From an uncultured Clostridia bacterium (lineage in GTDB: Bacteria; Bacillota; Clostridia; TANB77; CAG-508): DNA of 64,000 nt. This document shows positions 43,963 to 52,022 of this stretch, in pieces (the stretch's first letter is position 1; each line of letters starts with the position of its first letter). The stretch is from NCBI GenBank assembly GCA_934155265.1, contig CAKPGU010000006.1, positions 16,604-80,603 of the forward strand, given 5' to 3'. Made by a program: the position numbers and the translations under genes. Under the pieces are notes generated by a model. It did no database searches. It was not told where the DNA came from and saw only the letters and a program-made list of their open reading frames with translations.

Positions 43963-44694
43963 ATGAAAATAGGTATAATATCAGATATTCATAGCAATAT
44001 TCAAGCTTTAGAAACAGTATTGAAAGAATTTAATAGAATAAAAGTTGATAAAATAATATGTTGTGGAGATATAATAGGAATAGGACCAAACCCAGAAGAA
44101 GCAGTACAAATGTTAATAAAAAAGAGGGAATGCTTAATATCGGTAAGAGGAAATCATGAAAAGTATTTTACAGACGGATTACCAAAAGAGGTCCATGACG
44201 ATAAAAGAGAAATGAGCTTTGACGAAATTCAAAATCATAAATGGACGCAAAGTATGTTAAGTGAAGAATCAATAAAATTTATTAAAGAATTACCAGTAGA
44301 AAAAAATATTGAAATAGAAAATAAAAAATTATATATAGTACATTATCCAGAAAATGAAGATGGAAAATATAAAAAACATATTAAAGAGCCTACTATTGCT
44401 GAAAATCAAGATATGTTTAGTGAAATAAATGCTGACATATTTTTATATGGCCATATACATGCTTACAGTATAAATAATATGGGAAATAAATGGTATATAA
44501 ATCCAGGGTCTTTAGGTTGTCCTATAAGTAACAATATAGCTAATGCAGGGATATTAGATATTAACAATGGAAAAGTAGAATTTCAACATTTGAGAATTGA
44601 ATATGATGTAGGGAAAACTATAGAAGAAATTGAAAAAATAAAATTTCCTATGTATAAAGAAATATTAAAAATATTTTATGGAAAAATAATATAA
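43963..44694 (+). CDS. YfcE/MJ0936-type metallophosphoesterase
   Basis: 243 residues from the ATG at 43963, two bases after the NTPase stop (its GGAG lies in that gene). DIHSN, GDIIGIGPNP, GNHEKYF and GHIHAY give the calcineurin-like dimetal site. Family members hydrolyse phosphodiesters or phosphomonoesters; some are bis(5'-nucleosyl)-tetraphosphatase-like. Substrate unknown; coupling to the NTPase suggests nucleotide housekeeping. Confidence 0.9.
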   Translation: MKIGIISDIHSNIQALETVLKEFNRIKVDKIICCGDIIGIGPNPEEAVQMLIKKRECLISVRGNHEKYFTDGLPKEVHDDKREMSFDEIQNHKWTQSMLSEESIKFIKELPVEKNIEIENKKLYIVHYPENEDGKYKKHIKEPTIAENQDMFSEINADIFLYGHIHAYSINNMGNKWYINPGSLGCPISNNIANAGILDINNGKVEFQHLRIEYDVGKTIEEIEKIKFPMYKEILKIFYGKII

Positions 44695-44700
44695 AATAAT

Positions 44701-44763
44701 AAACTCTAAATAAAAACATAATATTAATATAATTAGTATCATGTTATAATTTGGAGTTTTTTT
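44701..44763 (+). terminator. Hairpin with T7 in the left leader copy
   Basis: AAACTCTAAAT (44701-44711) pairs with ATTTGGAGTTT (44749-44759), one G-U, running into T7. It probably terminates the NTPase-phosphoesterase operon. Confidence 0.7.
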
Positions 44764-44796
44764 GTTCTTAATATTCAATAAAGAAAAAATATAACA
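44703..44796 (+). repeat. Left copy of the pdaB leader and first ten codons (remnant)
   Basis: About 90 bases align to 46936-47036 with only small differences. It includes TTG-initiated codons for MFLIFNKEKI, the first ten residues of PdaB, then a stop. The two copies bracket the DUF4143/ASCH segment. Confidence 0.85.
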
Positions 44797-44840
44797 TGAA
44801 AATTAATTATAAGTTTGTTATATAAAATTGTTTAAATTTG

Positions 44841-44890
44841 AGCAAAAACTAAAATATAATTAGAAGTTTTTGCTTATTTGAGCAAAAACT
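44841..44890. promoter_or_regulatory. Three AGCAAAAACT boxes overlapping a promoter
   Basis: AGCAAAAACT at 44841-44850 and 44881-44890 and its complement at 44865-44874. The last box runs into the -35 hexamer of the ATPase promoter. Confidence 0.55.
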
Positions 44891-44918
44891 TGACAAGACA
44901 TAAAAAAAGATTTATTAT
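44890..44918 (+). promoter_or_regulatory. SigA-type promoter of the DUF4143 ATPase
   Basis: TTGACA at 44890 and TATTAT at 44913, 17-bp spacer. Confidence 0.7.
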
Positions 44919-44935
44919 ATATTTAGGTGATGAAG

Positions 44936-46147
44936 ATGAGAAAAAAGATTATATATCGTGAAGAATATATGAATAAACTTAATTCATATAAAGATAAACA
45001 AATAATAAAAGTAATAACGGGAATCAGACGTTCAGGAAAATCAACTATTTTAAATGAATTTAAAAAGGAATTAATTGATAAAGGAGTACTAGAAAAAAAT
45101 ATCATATCAATAAATTTCGAAGATAATAGTAATAGAGAATTATTAGATTTTCAAAAATTGCATGATTATATTATGGAAAAAGCAGATGAAAAATGTATGA
45201 ATTATATTTTTTTAGATGAAATACAAAATGTAAATGAGTTTCAAAAATGTATAGATAGTTTATTATTAAGAGAATATTTAGATATATATATAACTGGATC
45301 GAACTCATATATGCTATCTGGAGAACTTGCAACATATTTAACCGGAAGATATATTCAAATACATGTATTGCCATTGTCATTTAAAGAATATTTAAGTTAT
45401 TATGGAGAAGAAAACGAATTAAGAAAATATAATGAATATAGCATGTATGGAGGTTTTCCATACCTTATAAATTTAGACAATTATAATGAAAAACTAGAAT
45501 ATTTAGATAGTATTTATAGTACAGTAATAGTCAAAGACGTAATAAATAGGAAGAAAGTAAATGATGTTATGATGCTTGAAAGCATCTGTAGATTTTTATT
45601 TGATAGTATTGGTTCTAGTATCTCAACCAAGAAGATAAGTGATACTTTAGTTTCTAATGGCAGAAAAAATTCTGTTCATACAGTTGAACTATATGTTAAT
45701 AGTTTATTAGAAAGCTATGTATTATATAAAGTAAATAGATTTGATATAAAGGGAAAGCAACTGTTAAAAACACAAGAGAAATATTATTTATCAGATTTAG
45801 GACTAAGGACATATTTGCTTGGAAAAAACAATAATAAGGATTTAGGGCATATATTAGAAAATATAATATTTTTGGAATTAAAAAGAAAAGGATATAGAGT
45901 ATATATTGGAAAAAATGACGACACAGAAGTAGATTTTGTTGTTGAAACAGAGGATGAATATATCTATATACAAGTAGCATTGTCTGTTAGGGAAGAATCG
46001 ACTTTGCAAAGAGAATTAAAATCATTAGAGTCGATATCTAATCATTATAAAAAATATATAATCACATTAGATTATGATACCAATAATTACAATGGAATAA
46101 AACAAATAAGTGCAATAGATTTTCTGTTGGGAAGAGTCGACTTATAA
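44936..46147 (+). CDS. AAA_14/DUF4143-type ATPase
   Basis: 403 residues from the ATG at 44936 (AGGTGATGAAG upstream). Walker A is GIRRSGKST, Walker B YIFLDEIQNV, sensor-like ITGSN; the second half (KKRGYRVYIGKNDDTEVDFV) is the DUF4143 nuclease-like domain with a D/E-V-D-F motif. These proteins are widespread, patchy accessory genes with unclear role, sometimes linked to defence or persistence. It is the first gene of the bracketed insert. Confidence 0.9.
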   Translation: MRKKIIYREEYMNKLNSYKDKQIIKVITGIRRSGKSTILNEFKKELIDKGVLEKNIISINFEDNSNRELLDFQKLHDYIMEKADEKCMNYIFLDEIQNVNEFQKCIDSLLLREYLDIYITGSNSYMLSGELATYLTGRYIQIHVLPLSFKEYLSYYGEENELRKYNEYSMYGGFPYLINLDNYNEKLEYLDSIYSTVIVKDVINRKKVNDVMMLESICRFLFDSIGSSISTKKISDTLVSNGRKNSVHTVELYVNSLLESYVLYKVNRFDIKGKQLLKTQEKYYLSDLGLRTYLLGKNNNKDLGHILENIIFLELKRKGYRVYIGKNDDTEVDFVVETEDEYIYIQVALSVREESTLQRELKSLESISNHYKKYIITLDYDTNNYNGIKQISAIDFLLGRVDL

Positions 46148-46312
46148 AAAATATCATAAAAGAAAATGCTACTGGAAAGCTTAGGGAATTTTATAATGTA
46201 GTGTTACAATTGATGTGAAACAAAAATAATATAGAAAAAAGGTGATTCAAGTAGTATAATTGAATTGTCTAAAAATAAATTATTCTATTTATTATTTCAT
46301 GGAGGTACTTAA

Positions 46313-46723
46313 ATGATAGATGTTGTAATAAGCATAAAACCTAAATTTGTTGACTTTATAAAAGATGGTCATAAGAATTATGAGTTCAGAAAATATATTC
46401 CTAAAAAAGGAGTAGATAAATTATGGATTTATACTTCCTCACCAATTTGTACTCTAGAATATGTTGCTGTGATAGATAATATAGTTACATATCCAAAACA
46501 TATTATAGAAGAAGGAATTGGAAATGATGACTTTAATAATGGATTAAAACAATCTAAACATGCTTATCATATAAAACATCTTTATCGTTTAAAAACACCA
46601 TTGAAATTAGAAAGATTAAGAAAAGAATTTGGTTTTACAGCACCACAGAGTTATTTTTATTTAGAAAATAATCAAAAACTATCTGAATTTGTTCGAAGGC
46701 AAGAATTAGAAAGAATCTTTTAA
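46313..46723 (+). CDS. ASCH-domain protein
   Basis: 136 residues. VISIKPKFVDFIKDGHKNYEFRK followed by KLWIYTSSPICTLEYVAVI has the ASCH (PUA-like) pattern IxIxPx(Y/F)xxxIxxGxKxxExR. ASCH proteins bind RNA or modified nucleosides; some deaminate or hydrolyse N4-acetylcytidine. The family C-terminus (FGFTAPQSYFYLEN) is that of the YqfB-like restriction-associated subset only loosely. TGGAGG precedes the ATG. Second gene of the insert. Confidence 0.8.
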   Translation: MIDVVISIKPKFVDFIKDGHKNYEFRKYIPKKGVDKLWIYTSSPICTLEYVAVIDNIVTYPKHIIEEGIGNDDFNNGLKQSKHAYHIKHLYRLKTPLKLERLRKEFGFTAPQSYFYLENNQKLSEFVRRQELERIF

Positions 46724-46724
46724 G

Positions 46725-46765
46725 CAATACGAGGGGAAAATGTTAATATTTTTCCTCTCGTATTG
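46725..46765 (+). terminator. Intrinsic terminator after the ASCH gene
   Basis: CAATACGAGGGGAAAA pairs with TTTTTCCTCTCGTATTG (one bulge); the following tract is only moderately T-rich. Confidence 0.65.
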
Positions 46766-46901
46766 TTGTCTTATGAAAAATTATAAAATCATTTAGATTG
46801 ATTTTGGCTCTATTATCATCATATAATCTAAGTTCGATTTTTTTTATACCTTTATCTATATTAGTAAAAGGTTTCTTGTTTAATTTCATTTCATGTGTCA
46901 T
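46743..46901 (-). pseudogene. Truncated second ASCH-domain gene
   Basis: A 52-residue reading frame begins MTHEMKLNKKPFTNIDKGIK and continues KIELRLYDDRAKINLNDFII, the N-terminal strand-helix of an ASCH domain (LxxxPFxxIxxGxKxIELRLYD). It then runs into the hairpin at 46725-46765 and stops. There is no ribosome site, so it is a fragment of a once complete gene in opposite orientation to the intact ASCH gene. Confidence 0.6.
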
Positions 46902-46935
46902 ATACAACTTAATAATTAATAGAATATAAAATCAT

Positions 46936-47036
46936 AATCTTCAAATTAAAACATAATATTAAATATAATTAGTATCATGTTTTGATTTGGAGGTTTTTTT
47001 ATGTTCTTAATATTCAATAAAGAAAAAATACAAACA
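46936..47036 (+). repeat. Right copy of the duplicated pdaB leader
   Basis: Aligns with 44703-44796. The arms AATCTTCAAAT (46936-46946) and ATTTGGAGGTT (46985-46995) form the counterpart of the left-copy hairpin and here include the GGAGG of pdaB. Confidence 0.85.
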
Positions 47037-47762
47037 TATGCTGTGTCAATATTAACAGTTGCTGTATTAATTGCATTAGCAAATATAAAAGATATTAGTG
47101 CAGTGCCAACGTTTGCACAGGAAAAATATTTACCTATATATAATGTGCAAACAGAAGAAAACAAAGTTGCATTCACAATGAATTGTGCATGGAATGCAGA
47201 TGACATAGACAGCATATTAGAAACATTAAAAAATAATGATGTACATATAACGTTTTTTATAGTAGGAGATTGGGCAGACAAATATCCAGAAGCAGTAAAA
47301 AAGATATATGAATCCGGAAATGAAATAGGAAGTCATAGTAATACACATCCACATGTAAATAGTCTATCAGCAGAGAAAAATCTAGAAGAAATACAGTTAA
47401 GTGTAAACAAGCTGGAAAAAATAACAGGAAGTAAAACTACATTATATAGAGCTCCATATGGAGAATATAATGATACAGTAATAAAAACGGCACGAGAAAA
47501 TGGATATTTTACTATACAATGGAATTTAGATACATTAGATTATAAAGGATTAACTGGTGAAGAAATGTGGAAAAGGTTAAAGAATAAACTGGAGAACGGT
47601 TCAATAATTTTGAGTCATAATGGAACAAAGCATACAGCTGATAGTCTGGATATGCTTATCAAAAATATAAAAGAAAGTGGATTTAAAGTGACAACTGTTT
47701 CAGATTTAATATACCAAGATAATTATACTATTAATAATAATGGAACACAAATCAAGAACTAG
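47001..47762 (+). CDS. pdaB: PdaB-like sporulation polysaccharide deacetylase
   Basis: 253 residues: N-terminal membrane or signal segment (about 12-30) and a NodB domain. Motif 1 reads AFTMNCAWNADD where active enzymes have TFD(D/x); the first Asp (catalytic base) is Asn. Motif 2 SHSNTHPH (His ligands) and motif 3 RAPYGEYN are kept, as is LSHNGTKHT. PdaB family members act on spore peptidoglycan or act without deacetylase chemistry. The GGAGG lies in a hairpin arm. Confidence 0.82.
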   Translation: MFLIFNKEKIQTYAVSILTVAVLIALANIKDISAVPTFAQEKYLPIYNVQTEENKVAFTMNCAWNADDIDSILETLKNNDVHITFFIVGDWADKYPEAVKKIYESGNEIGSHSNTHPHVNSLSAEKNLEEIQLSVNKLEKITGSKTTLYRAPYGEYNDTVIKTARENGYFTIQWNLDTLDYKGLTGEEMWKRLKNKLENGSIILSHNGTKHTADSLDMLIKNIKESGFKVTTVSDLIYQDNYTINNNGTQIKN

Positions 47763-47888
47763 TATGTAGAGGATAATGGTTTATTCTAAATTAATACACA
47801 GAAAAAATTTAAAACTGAACCATTATCAAGTAATTATACAAGTATAAAAAAAGAAGTTTAGGAAATAATTACAACAAAGGAGAAAGTT

Positions 47889-48380
47889 ATGCCATTAATT
47901 GGAATAATTGCGAAAAAGAGAGATGCTCATGTAATAAATAAAGAGCTAAAAGAAAGAGATATTAAGATTATAGAAATAACAAAAGAATCTATAAAAAATG
48001 TTAAAAATATTAGTTTTGAAGAAATAATAGTTCTAGAAGATATAAAATTAGAATCTGAAGAATATAAATATATGAATGAGATAATGTCAAAAACAAAATA
48101 CTTAATATTAAATGGAGATATTAAAATAGGATTTTTAAACGAGATTGATATAGAAAAGCCAATAAAAGTAATAACATTTGGTTTTAATTCAAAAGCAACA
48201 ATATCGATATCAAGTGTAAATGAAGAAAAAATAATAGTATGCCTACAAAGAAATATAGAAAAAATAAATGGAAAAACAATAGAAAGTCAAGAAAAAGAAA
48301 TTAAGTTAAGTAGAGAGAATGATAAAAAAATATATACTAAATTAGTAATTTTTATAATAGAAGAATTGCATAATTTATAA
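47889..48380 (+). CDS. Uncharacterised clostridial protein
   Basis: 163 residues, alpha/beta, no membrane segment: PLIGIIAKKRDAHVINKELK, then IIVLEDIK, YLILNGD and PIKVITFGFNSKATISISSV. The last motif has a GFNSKAT turn reminiscent of the C-terminal part of Mur-ligase-like proteins, but no ATP site is present. AAAGGAG precedes the ATG. It lies 126 bases after pdaB on the same strand. Function unknown. Confidence 0.7.
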   Translation: MPLIGIIAKKRDAHVINKELKERDIKIIEITKESIKNVKNISFEEIIVLEDIKLESEEYKYMNEIMSKTKYLILNGDIKIGFLNEIDIEKPIKVITFGFNSKATISISSVNEEKIIVCLQRNIEKINGKTIESQEKEIKLSRENDKKIYTKLVIFIIEELHNL

Positions 48381-48449
48381 AAAAGAGCCTAAAAATGTTA
48401 ATATTTAAACAAAAAATACAAAAAAATTAGAAAAAATTAACTTTTTATG

Positions 48450-48478
48450 TAGACAAATCCAAAAAAGTGTAGTATAAT
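48450..48478 (+). promoter_or_regulatory. SigA-type promoter of the SSB-like gene
   Basis: TAGACA at 48450 and TATAAT at 48473, 17-bp spacer. Confidence 0.7.
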
Positions 48479-48561
48479 AAAAACTGTAGAAAATTTTAAA
48501 AAAAGAGAAGCAAGAAGAGAAATTTACAATTGATAAAGAAAAAAATAAGGAGGAAATAAAA

Positions 48562-49263
48562 TTGGATACAAATTATTTAGAAAACAACTACTTAACATTA
48601 GTAGGAAAAGTTACAGGCGAAAAAAGATTTAGCCATGAAATTTACGGAGAGAAGTTTTACACATTCAACTTATCAATACCACGTTTAAGTGGAAATGCAG
48701 ACATCATACCAATAACAATATCAGAAAGATTAATAACTGATGAAATGTTACAAGAAGGTAAAAAACTATTAATAAAAGGACAATTCAGATCATACAACAG
48801 TTATGAAAATGAAAGAAACAAATTAATATTAACAGTATTTGCCAAAGATGTTGAAGAACTTAAAGAAGTTGAAGAACAAGAAGAAAGTGACATAGTAAGA
48901 AAAGAAGAAACAACAAACGAAGTTGTACTTATCGGATTTGTATGTAAAAAACCAATTTACAGACAAACACCATTTGGAAGAGAAATTGCAGATTTATTAT
49001 TAGCAGTAAACAGAGCATATAATAAATCAGATTATATTCCAACAATAGCATGGGGAAGAAATGCAAGATTCTGCCAAAACTTAGAAGTTGGAGCTCAAGT
49101 AAAAATAGTAGGAAGAGTTCAATCAAGACAATATGAAAAGAAATATGAAGATGGAACATCAGAAATGAAAGTAGCTTATGAAGTTTCAATTTGTAGCTTA
49201 GAACTAATAAATGAAGAAGGAAACGAAAACAAAGAAGAAACTGAAAATCAAGAAGCTGTTTAA
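48562..49263 (+). CDS. Tandem-OB-fold single-stranded DNA-binding-like protein
   Basis: 233 residues, TTG start behind AGGAGG. Two SSB-like OB folds: residues about 8-98 (NYLTLVGKVTGEKRFSHEIY, KKLLIKGQFRSY) and 117-218 (NEVVLIGFVCKKPIYRQTPF, YIPTIAWGRNARFCQNLEVG, VKIVGRVQSRQYEKKYEDG). The second is the better SSB match. A short acidic tail follows, without the DDDIPF end of housekeeping SSB. It is probably a primosome- or recombination-type ssDNA-binding protein; duplication of the OB fold is seen directly. Confidence 0.82.
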   Translation: MDTNYLENNYLTLVGKVTGEKRFSHEIYGEKFYTFNLSIPRLSGNADIIPITISERLITDEMLQEGKKLLIKGQFRSYNSYENERNKLILTVFAKDVEELKEVEEQEESDIVRKEETTNEVVLIGFVCKKPIYRQTPFGREIADLLLAVNRAYNKSDYIPTIAWGRNARFCQNLEVGAQVKIVGRVQSRQYEKKYEDGTSEMKVAYEVSICSLELINEEGNENKEETENQEAV

Positions 49264-49274
49264 TATAAAAAACT

Positions 49275-49308
49275 AAAATCCAAAAAGTATAGTCTTTTTG
49301 GATTTTTT
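49275..49308 (+). terminator. Intrinsic terminator
   Basis: AAAATCCAAAAAG pairs with CTTTTTGGATTTT, then T-rich. Confidence 0.85.
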
Positions 49309-49335
49309 CTGTTATAATATGGATACTATAATAGG

Positions 49336-49382
49336 AAAGGAGAATATAGCTTTCATAATATATCAAGCTATATAAAAAACTT
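49336..49382 (+). promoter_or_regulatory. Ribosome site separated from its start codon by a 9-bp hairpin
   Basis: AAAGGAG at 49336-49342, then ATATAGCTT (49345-49353) and AAGCTATAT (49365-49373) with an 11-nt loop, then nine bases to the ATG at 49383. Forming the hairpin reduces the effective SD-start spacing from 40 to about 11 bases. Confidence 0.6.
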
Positions 49383-50909
49383 ATGAAAAACAAAAAAGCA
49401 ATTTATTTTGAAATCATGGCAATTATTTTAATTGCAATATTTTGTATAAGTTTAACACCAAAAACTTTGCAAAATGATACATTTTACACAATCAAAATAG
49501 GAGAACACATAATTGAAAACAAAGGAATAGACATGATGGATCCGTTTTCTTGGCATCAAAATTTAGAATATACATATCCACATTGGTTATATGATGTAAT
49601 AATATATCTAATATATTCAGTTGGTGGAATGGCTGGAATATATATATCAACATGCATTTTTTCAGCAATACTAGGAATAACAATATATAAAACAAATTCA
49701 AAATTAGTTAAAAATAAAGTAGTATCATTTGTAATAACAATTGGAGCAATGTATATGTTAAGAGATTACATTGCTGCAAGAGCTCAACTTGTAACATTTA
49801 TATTATTTGCTTTACAAATATACTTTATGGAACAGTTATCCAATACAAGCAAAAAAGGATATGGGATTGGGCTAATAGTAATATCAATATTAATAGCAAA
49901 TTTACATGTTGCTGTTTGGCCATTCATGTTTGTTTTATATTTACCATATATAGCAGAATACATAATAATTAATATAGAAGAAAAAGTCGCAAAAAAATAT
50001 GGAAAAGAGTTAAAAGAAGAAAATAAAATTTCATTAACTAAAAGAGATGGAGTAAAATATTTAATAATAGTGATGATAATATGTACTTTAACTGGATTTT
50101 TAACACCATTAGGAACTACACCATATACATATTTAATTAAGACAATGCAAGGAAATACAACACAAAATATAAATGAACATCTACCAATGACATTAATAAA
50201 AAATGCAGAAGTACTATGTATATTACTAATATTTATAGCAATATTAGTATTTACGGATATTAAAATTAGATTAGTCGATTTGTTTATGCTTGGAGGATTG
50301 ATATTGTTAATGCTATATTCAAAAAGACAGTCAACGATGTTTATAATAATATGTTCAGTTATATTAAATAGATTAGCTTATGATTTTGTAAGAAAAGAAG
50401 GAGAAAATGTAGACGAAAGACTAATAAATGTATTTACAACATTGTTTGGAGGATTTGTAATATCAGCATTAGTTGTAATATTAAGTTTGTATTTTATAAA
50501 AGGAAAAATAAAATCTAAATATATTGATGAAAAATCATACCCAGTAGAAATGAGTGAATTTATTTTACAATATTTTGATGAAAACAATATTAATATAGAA
50601 GATGTGAGATTATATAATGAATATAATTACGGAAGTTACTTATTATTCAAAGGAATACCTGTATTTATAGATTCTAGATGTGATTTATATGCACCAGAAT
50701 ATAATGGCGGAAGAGATATATTTATGGACTTTATAAAAAGCTCAAATTTAGATATATGGTTTGAAGATATATTTAAAAAGTATGATATAACACATGTTAT
50801 ATTATATAAAGATTCAAAAATGAATATGATTATTCAAGAAGCACAATTAGATGGATATAATTTATTAAAAGAAGATGACAATTTTGTATTTTATGAAATA
50901 ACAAAATAG
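49383..50909 (+). CDS. Polytopic membrane protein, GT-C-like
   Basis: 508 residues with about ten membrane helices and a C-terminal soluble tail (about 385-508). The first outer loop, NDTFYTIKIGEHIIENKGID with MMDPFSWHQ and YPHWLYDVII, resembles the acidic loop of GT-C glycosyltransferases (PMT/STT3/GT39-like). The tail has DVRLYNEYNYGSYLLFKGIP and FIDSRCDLYAP. A role in polyprenyl-phosphate sugar transfer to surface glycans or proteins is inference. Spacing of SD and ATG is unusual (see the preceding site). Confidence 0.75.
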   Translation: MKNKKAIYFEIMAIILIAIFCISLTPKTLQNDTFYTIKIGEHIIENKGIDMMDPFSWHQNLEYTYPHWLYDVIIYLIYSVGGMAGIYISTCIFSAILGITIYKTNSKLVKNKVVSFVITIGAMYMLRDYIAARAQLVTFILFALQIYFMEQLSNTSKKGYGIGLIVISILIANLHVAVWPFMFVLYLPYIAEYIIINIEEKVAKKYGKELKEENKISLTKRDGVKYLIIVMIICTLTGFLTPLGTTPYTYLIKTMQGNTTQNINEHLPMTLIKNAEVLCILLIFIAILVFTDIKIRLVDLFMLGGLILLMLYSKRQSTMFIIICSVILNRLAYDFVRKEGENVDERLINVFTTLFGGFVISALVVILSLYFIKGKIKSKYIDEKSYPVEMSEFILQYFDENNINIEDVRLYNEYNYGSYLLFKGIPVFIDSRCDLYAPEYNGGRDIFMDFIKSSNLDIWFEDIFKKYDITHVILYKDSKMNMIIQEAQLDGYNLLKEDDNFVFYEITK

Positions 50910-50917
50910 TTAAAAAT

Positions 50918-50960
50918 GGACCGGGTACAAAATTACCTGTTTGAAAAAAGACCGGGTATA
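50918..50960. repeat. ACCGGGTAC repeat pair (forward orientation)
   Basis: GGACCGGGTACA at 50918-50929 and GACCGGGTATA at 50950-50960. The second copy lies about ten bases before the ribosome site of the next gene. Confidence 0.85.
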
Positions 50961-50982
50961 AAATTTTAGAGAGGAATAAAAA

Positions 50983-51891
50983 ATGGAAACATATATAGTA
51001 AAACAAGAAGAACAAGGAAAAAGGTTAGACACTTATGTAGCAAATCAAAATAATGAGTTAACAAGAACAGCAGCACAAAGGTTAGTTGAACAAGAAAAGA
51101 TATTGGTTAATAGAAAGAAACAAAAAGTTGCATATAAAGTTATTGAAGGAGATATTGTTACAGTTGAAGAATCAGAAGCAAAGCCAATAGAATTGAAAGC
51201 ACAAGAAATACCACTAGACATTATATATGAGGATAAAGATATAATTGTTGTAAATAAACCTAAAGGAATGGTAGTACATCCTGCTAACGGAAATCCTGAT
51301 GGAACATTGGTAAATGCAATAATGGCAATTTGTAAAGATAGTTTATCAGGAATTGGTGGAGAAATAAGACCTGGAATTGTGCATAGATTAGATAAGGATA
51401 CATCAGGATTATTAATAGTAGCCAAAAATGATAAAGCACATGTAAATATGAGTGAACAAATAAAAAATCATGAAGTAAAAAAAACATATATTGCTTTAGT
51501 TAGAGGAATTGTCAAGGAAAATGAAGCAACTATAGATATGCCAATTGGTAGAAGTCGTTCAGATAGAAAGAAGATGGCTGTAGATAAAAGTGGAAGAAAT
51601 GCAATAACTCATATTAAAGTGCTAAAAAGATATGACAAATATACATTATTAGAAATAAACATAGAAACAGGAAGAACACATCAAATTCGTGTACATTTAT
51701 CACATATAGGATATCCTATAATAGGTGATTGTACATATTCAAATGGAAAAAATGAATTTGGAGTTGTAGGGCAATGTTTACATGCGAAGTGTTTGGAATT
51801 TAAACATCCTGTAACAGGAAAAGAAATGAAATTAGAAGCTCCTTTACCAGATTATTTTGAAAATATATTAAAAAAACTGGATGAGAGGTAA
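50983..51891 (+). CDS. rluD: RluD-type 23S rRNA pseudouridine synthase
   Basis: 302 residues. S4-like RNA-binding domain (about 10-75, RLDTYVANQNNELTRTAAQR), then the catalytic core with D137 in HRLDKDTSGLL, plus KPKGMVVHP and GRTHQIRVH. It isomerises uridines, in E. coli RluD those of helix 69, but family-level specificity is not certain, so RluC/D-like is safest. GAGAGG precedes the ATG. A pair of ACCGGGTAC repeats lies directly upstream. Confidence 0.9.
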   Translation: METYIVKQEEQGKRLDTYVANQNNELTRTAAQRLVEQEKILVNRKKQKVAYKVIEGDIVTVEESEAKPIELKAQEIPLDIIYEDKDIIVVNKPKGMVVHPANGNPDGTLVNAIMAICKDSLSGIGGEIRPGIVHRLDKDTSGLLIVAKNDKAHVNMSEQIKNHEVKKTYIALVRGIVKENEATIDMPIGRSRSDRKKMAVDKSGRNAITHIKVLKRYDKYTLLEINIETGRTHQIRVHLSHIGYPIIGDCTYSNGKNEFGVVGQCLHAKCLEFKHPVTGKEMKLEAPLPDYFENILKKLDER

Positions 51892-51905
51892 TTTTAATAA
51901 AAAAG

Positions 51906-51928
51906 TCCGGCAAGAGAATCTTGCCGGA
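51906..51928. other. G+C-rich perfect hairpin after rluD
   Basis: TCCGGCAAGA and TCTTGCCGGA, 10 bp with a 3-nt loop. No T-run follows, so it is not a standard intrinsic terminator; it may protect the 3' end of the message. Confidence 0.6.
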
Positions 51929-52022
51929 GGAATCTATATAAAGCCTTTTAGAAAAGTAAAAGGAATTAATATATAATATGCAAAAATGTATAAAAAAGAA
52001 CCAGTCCTAAGAAGTAAAAAAT

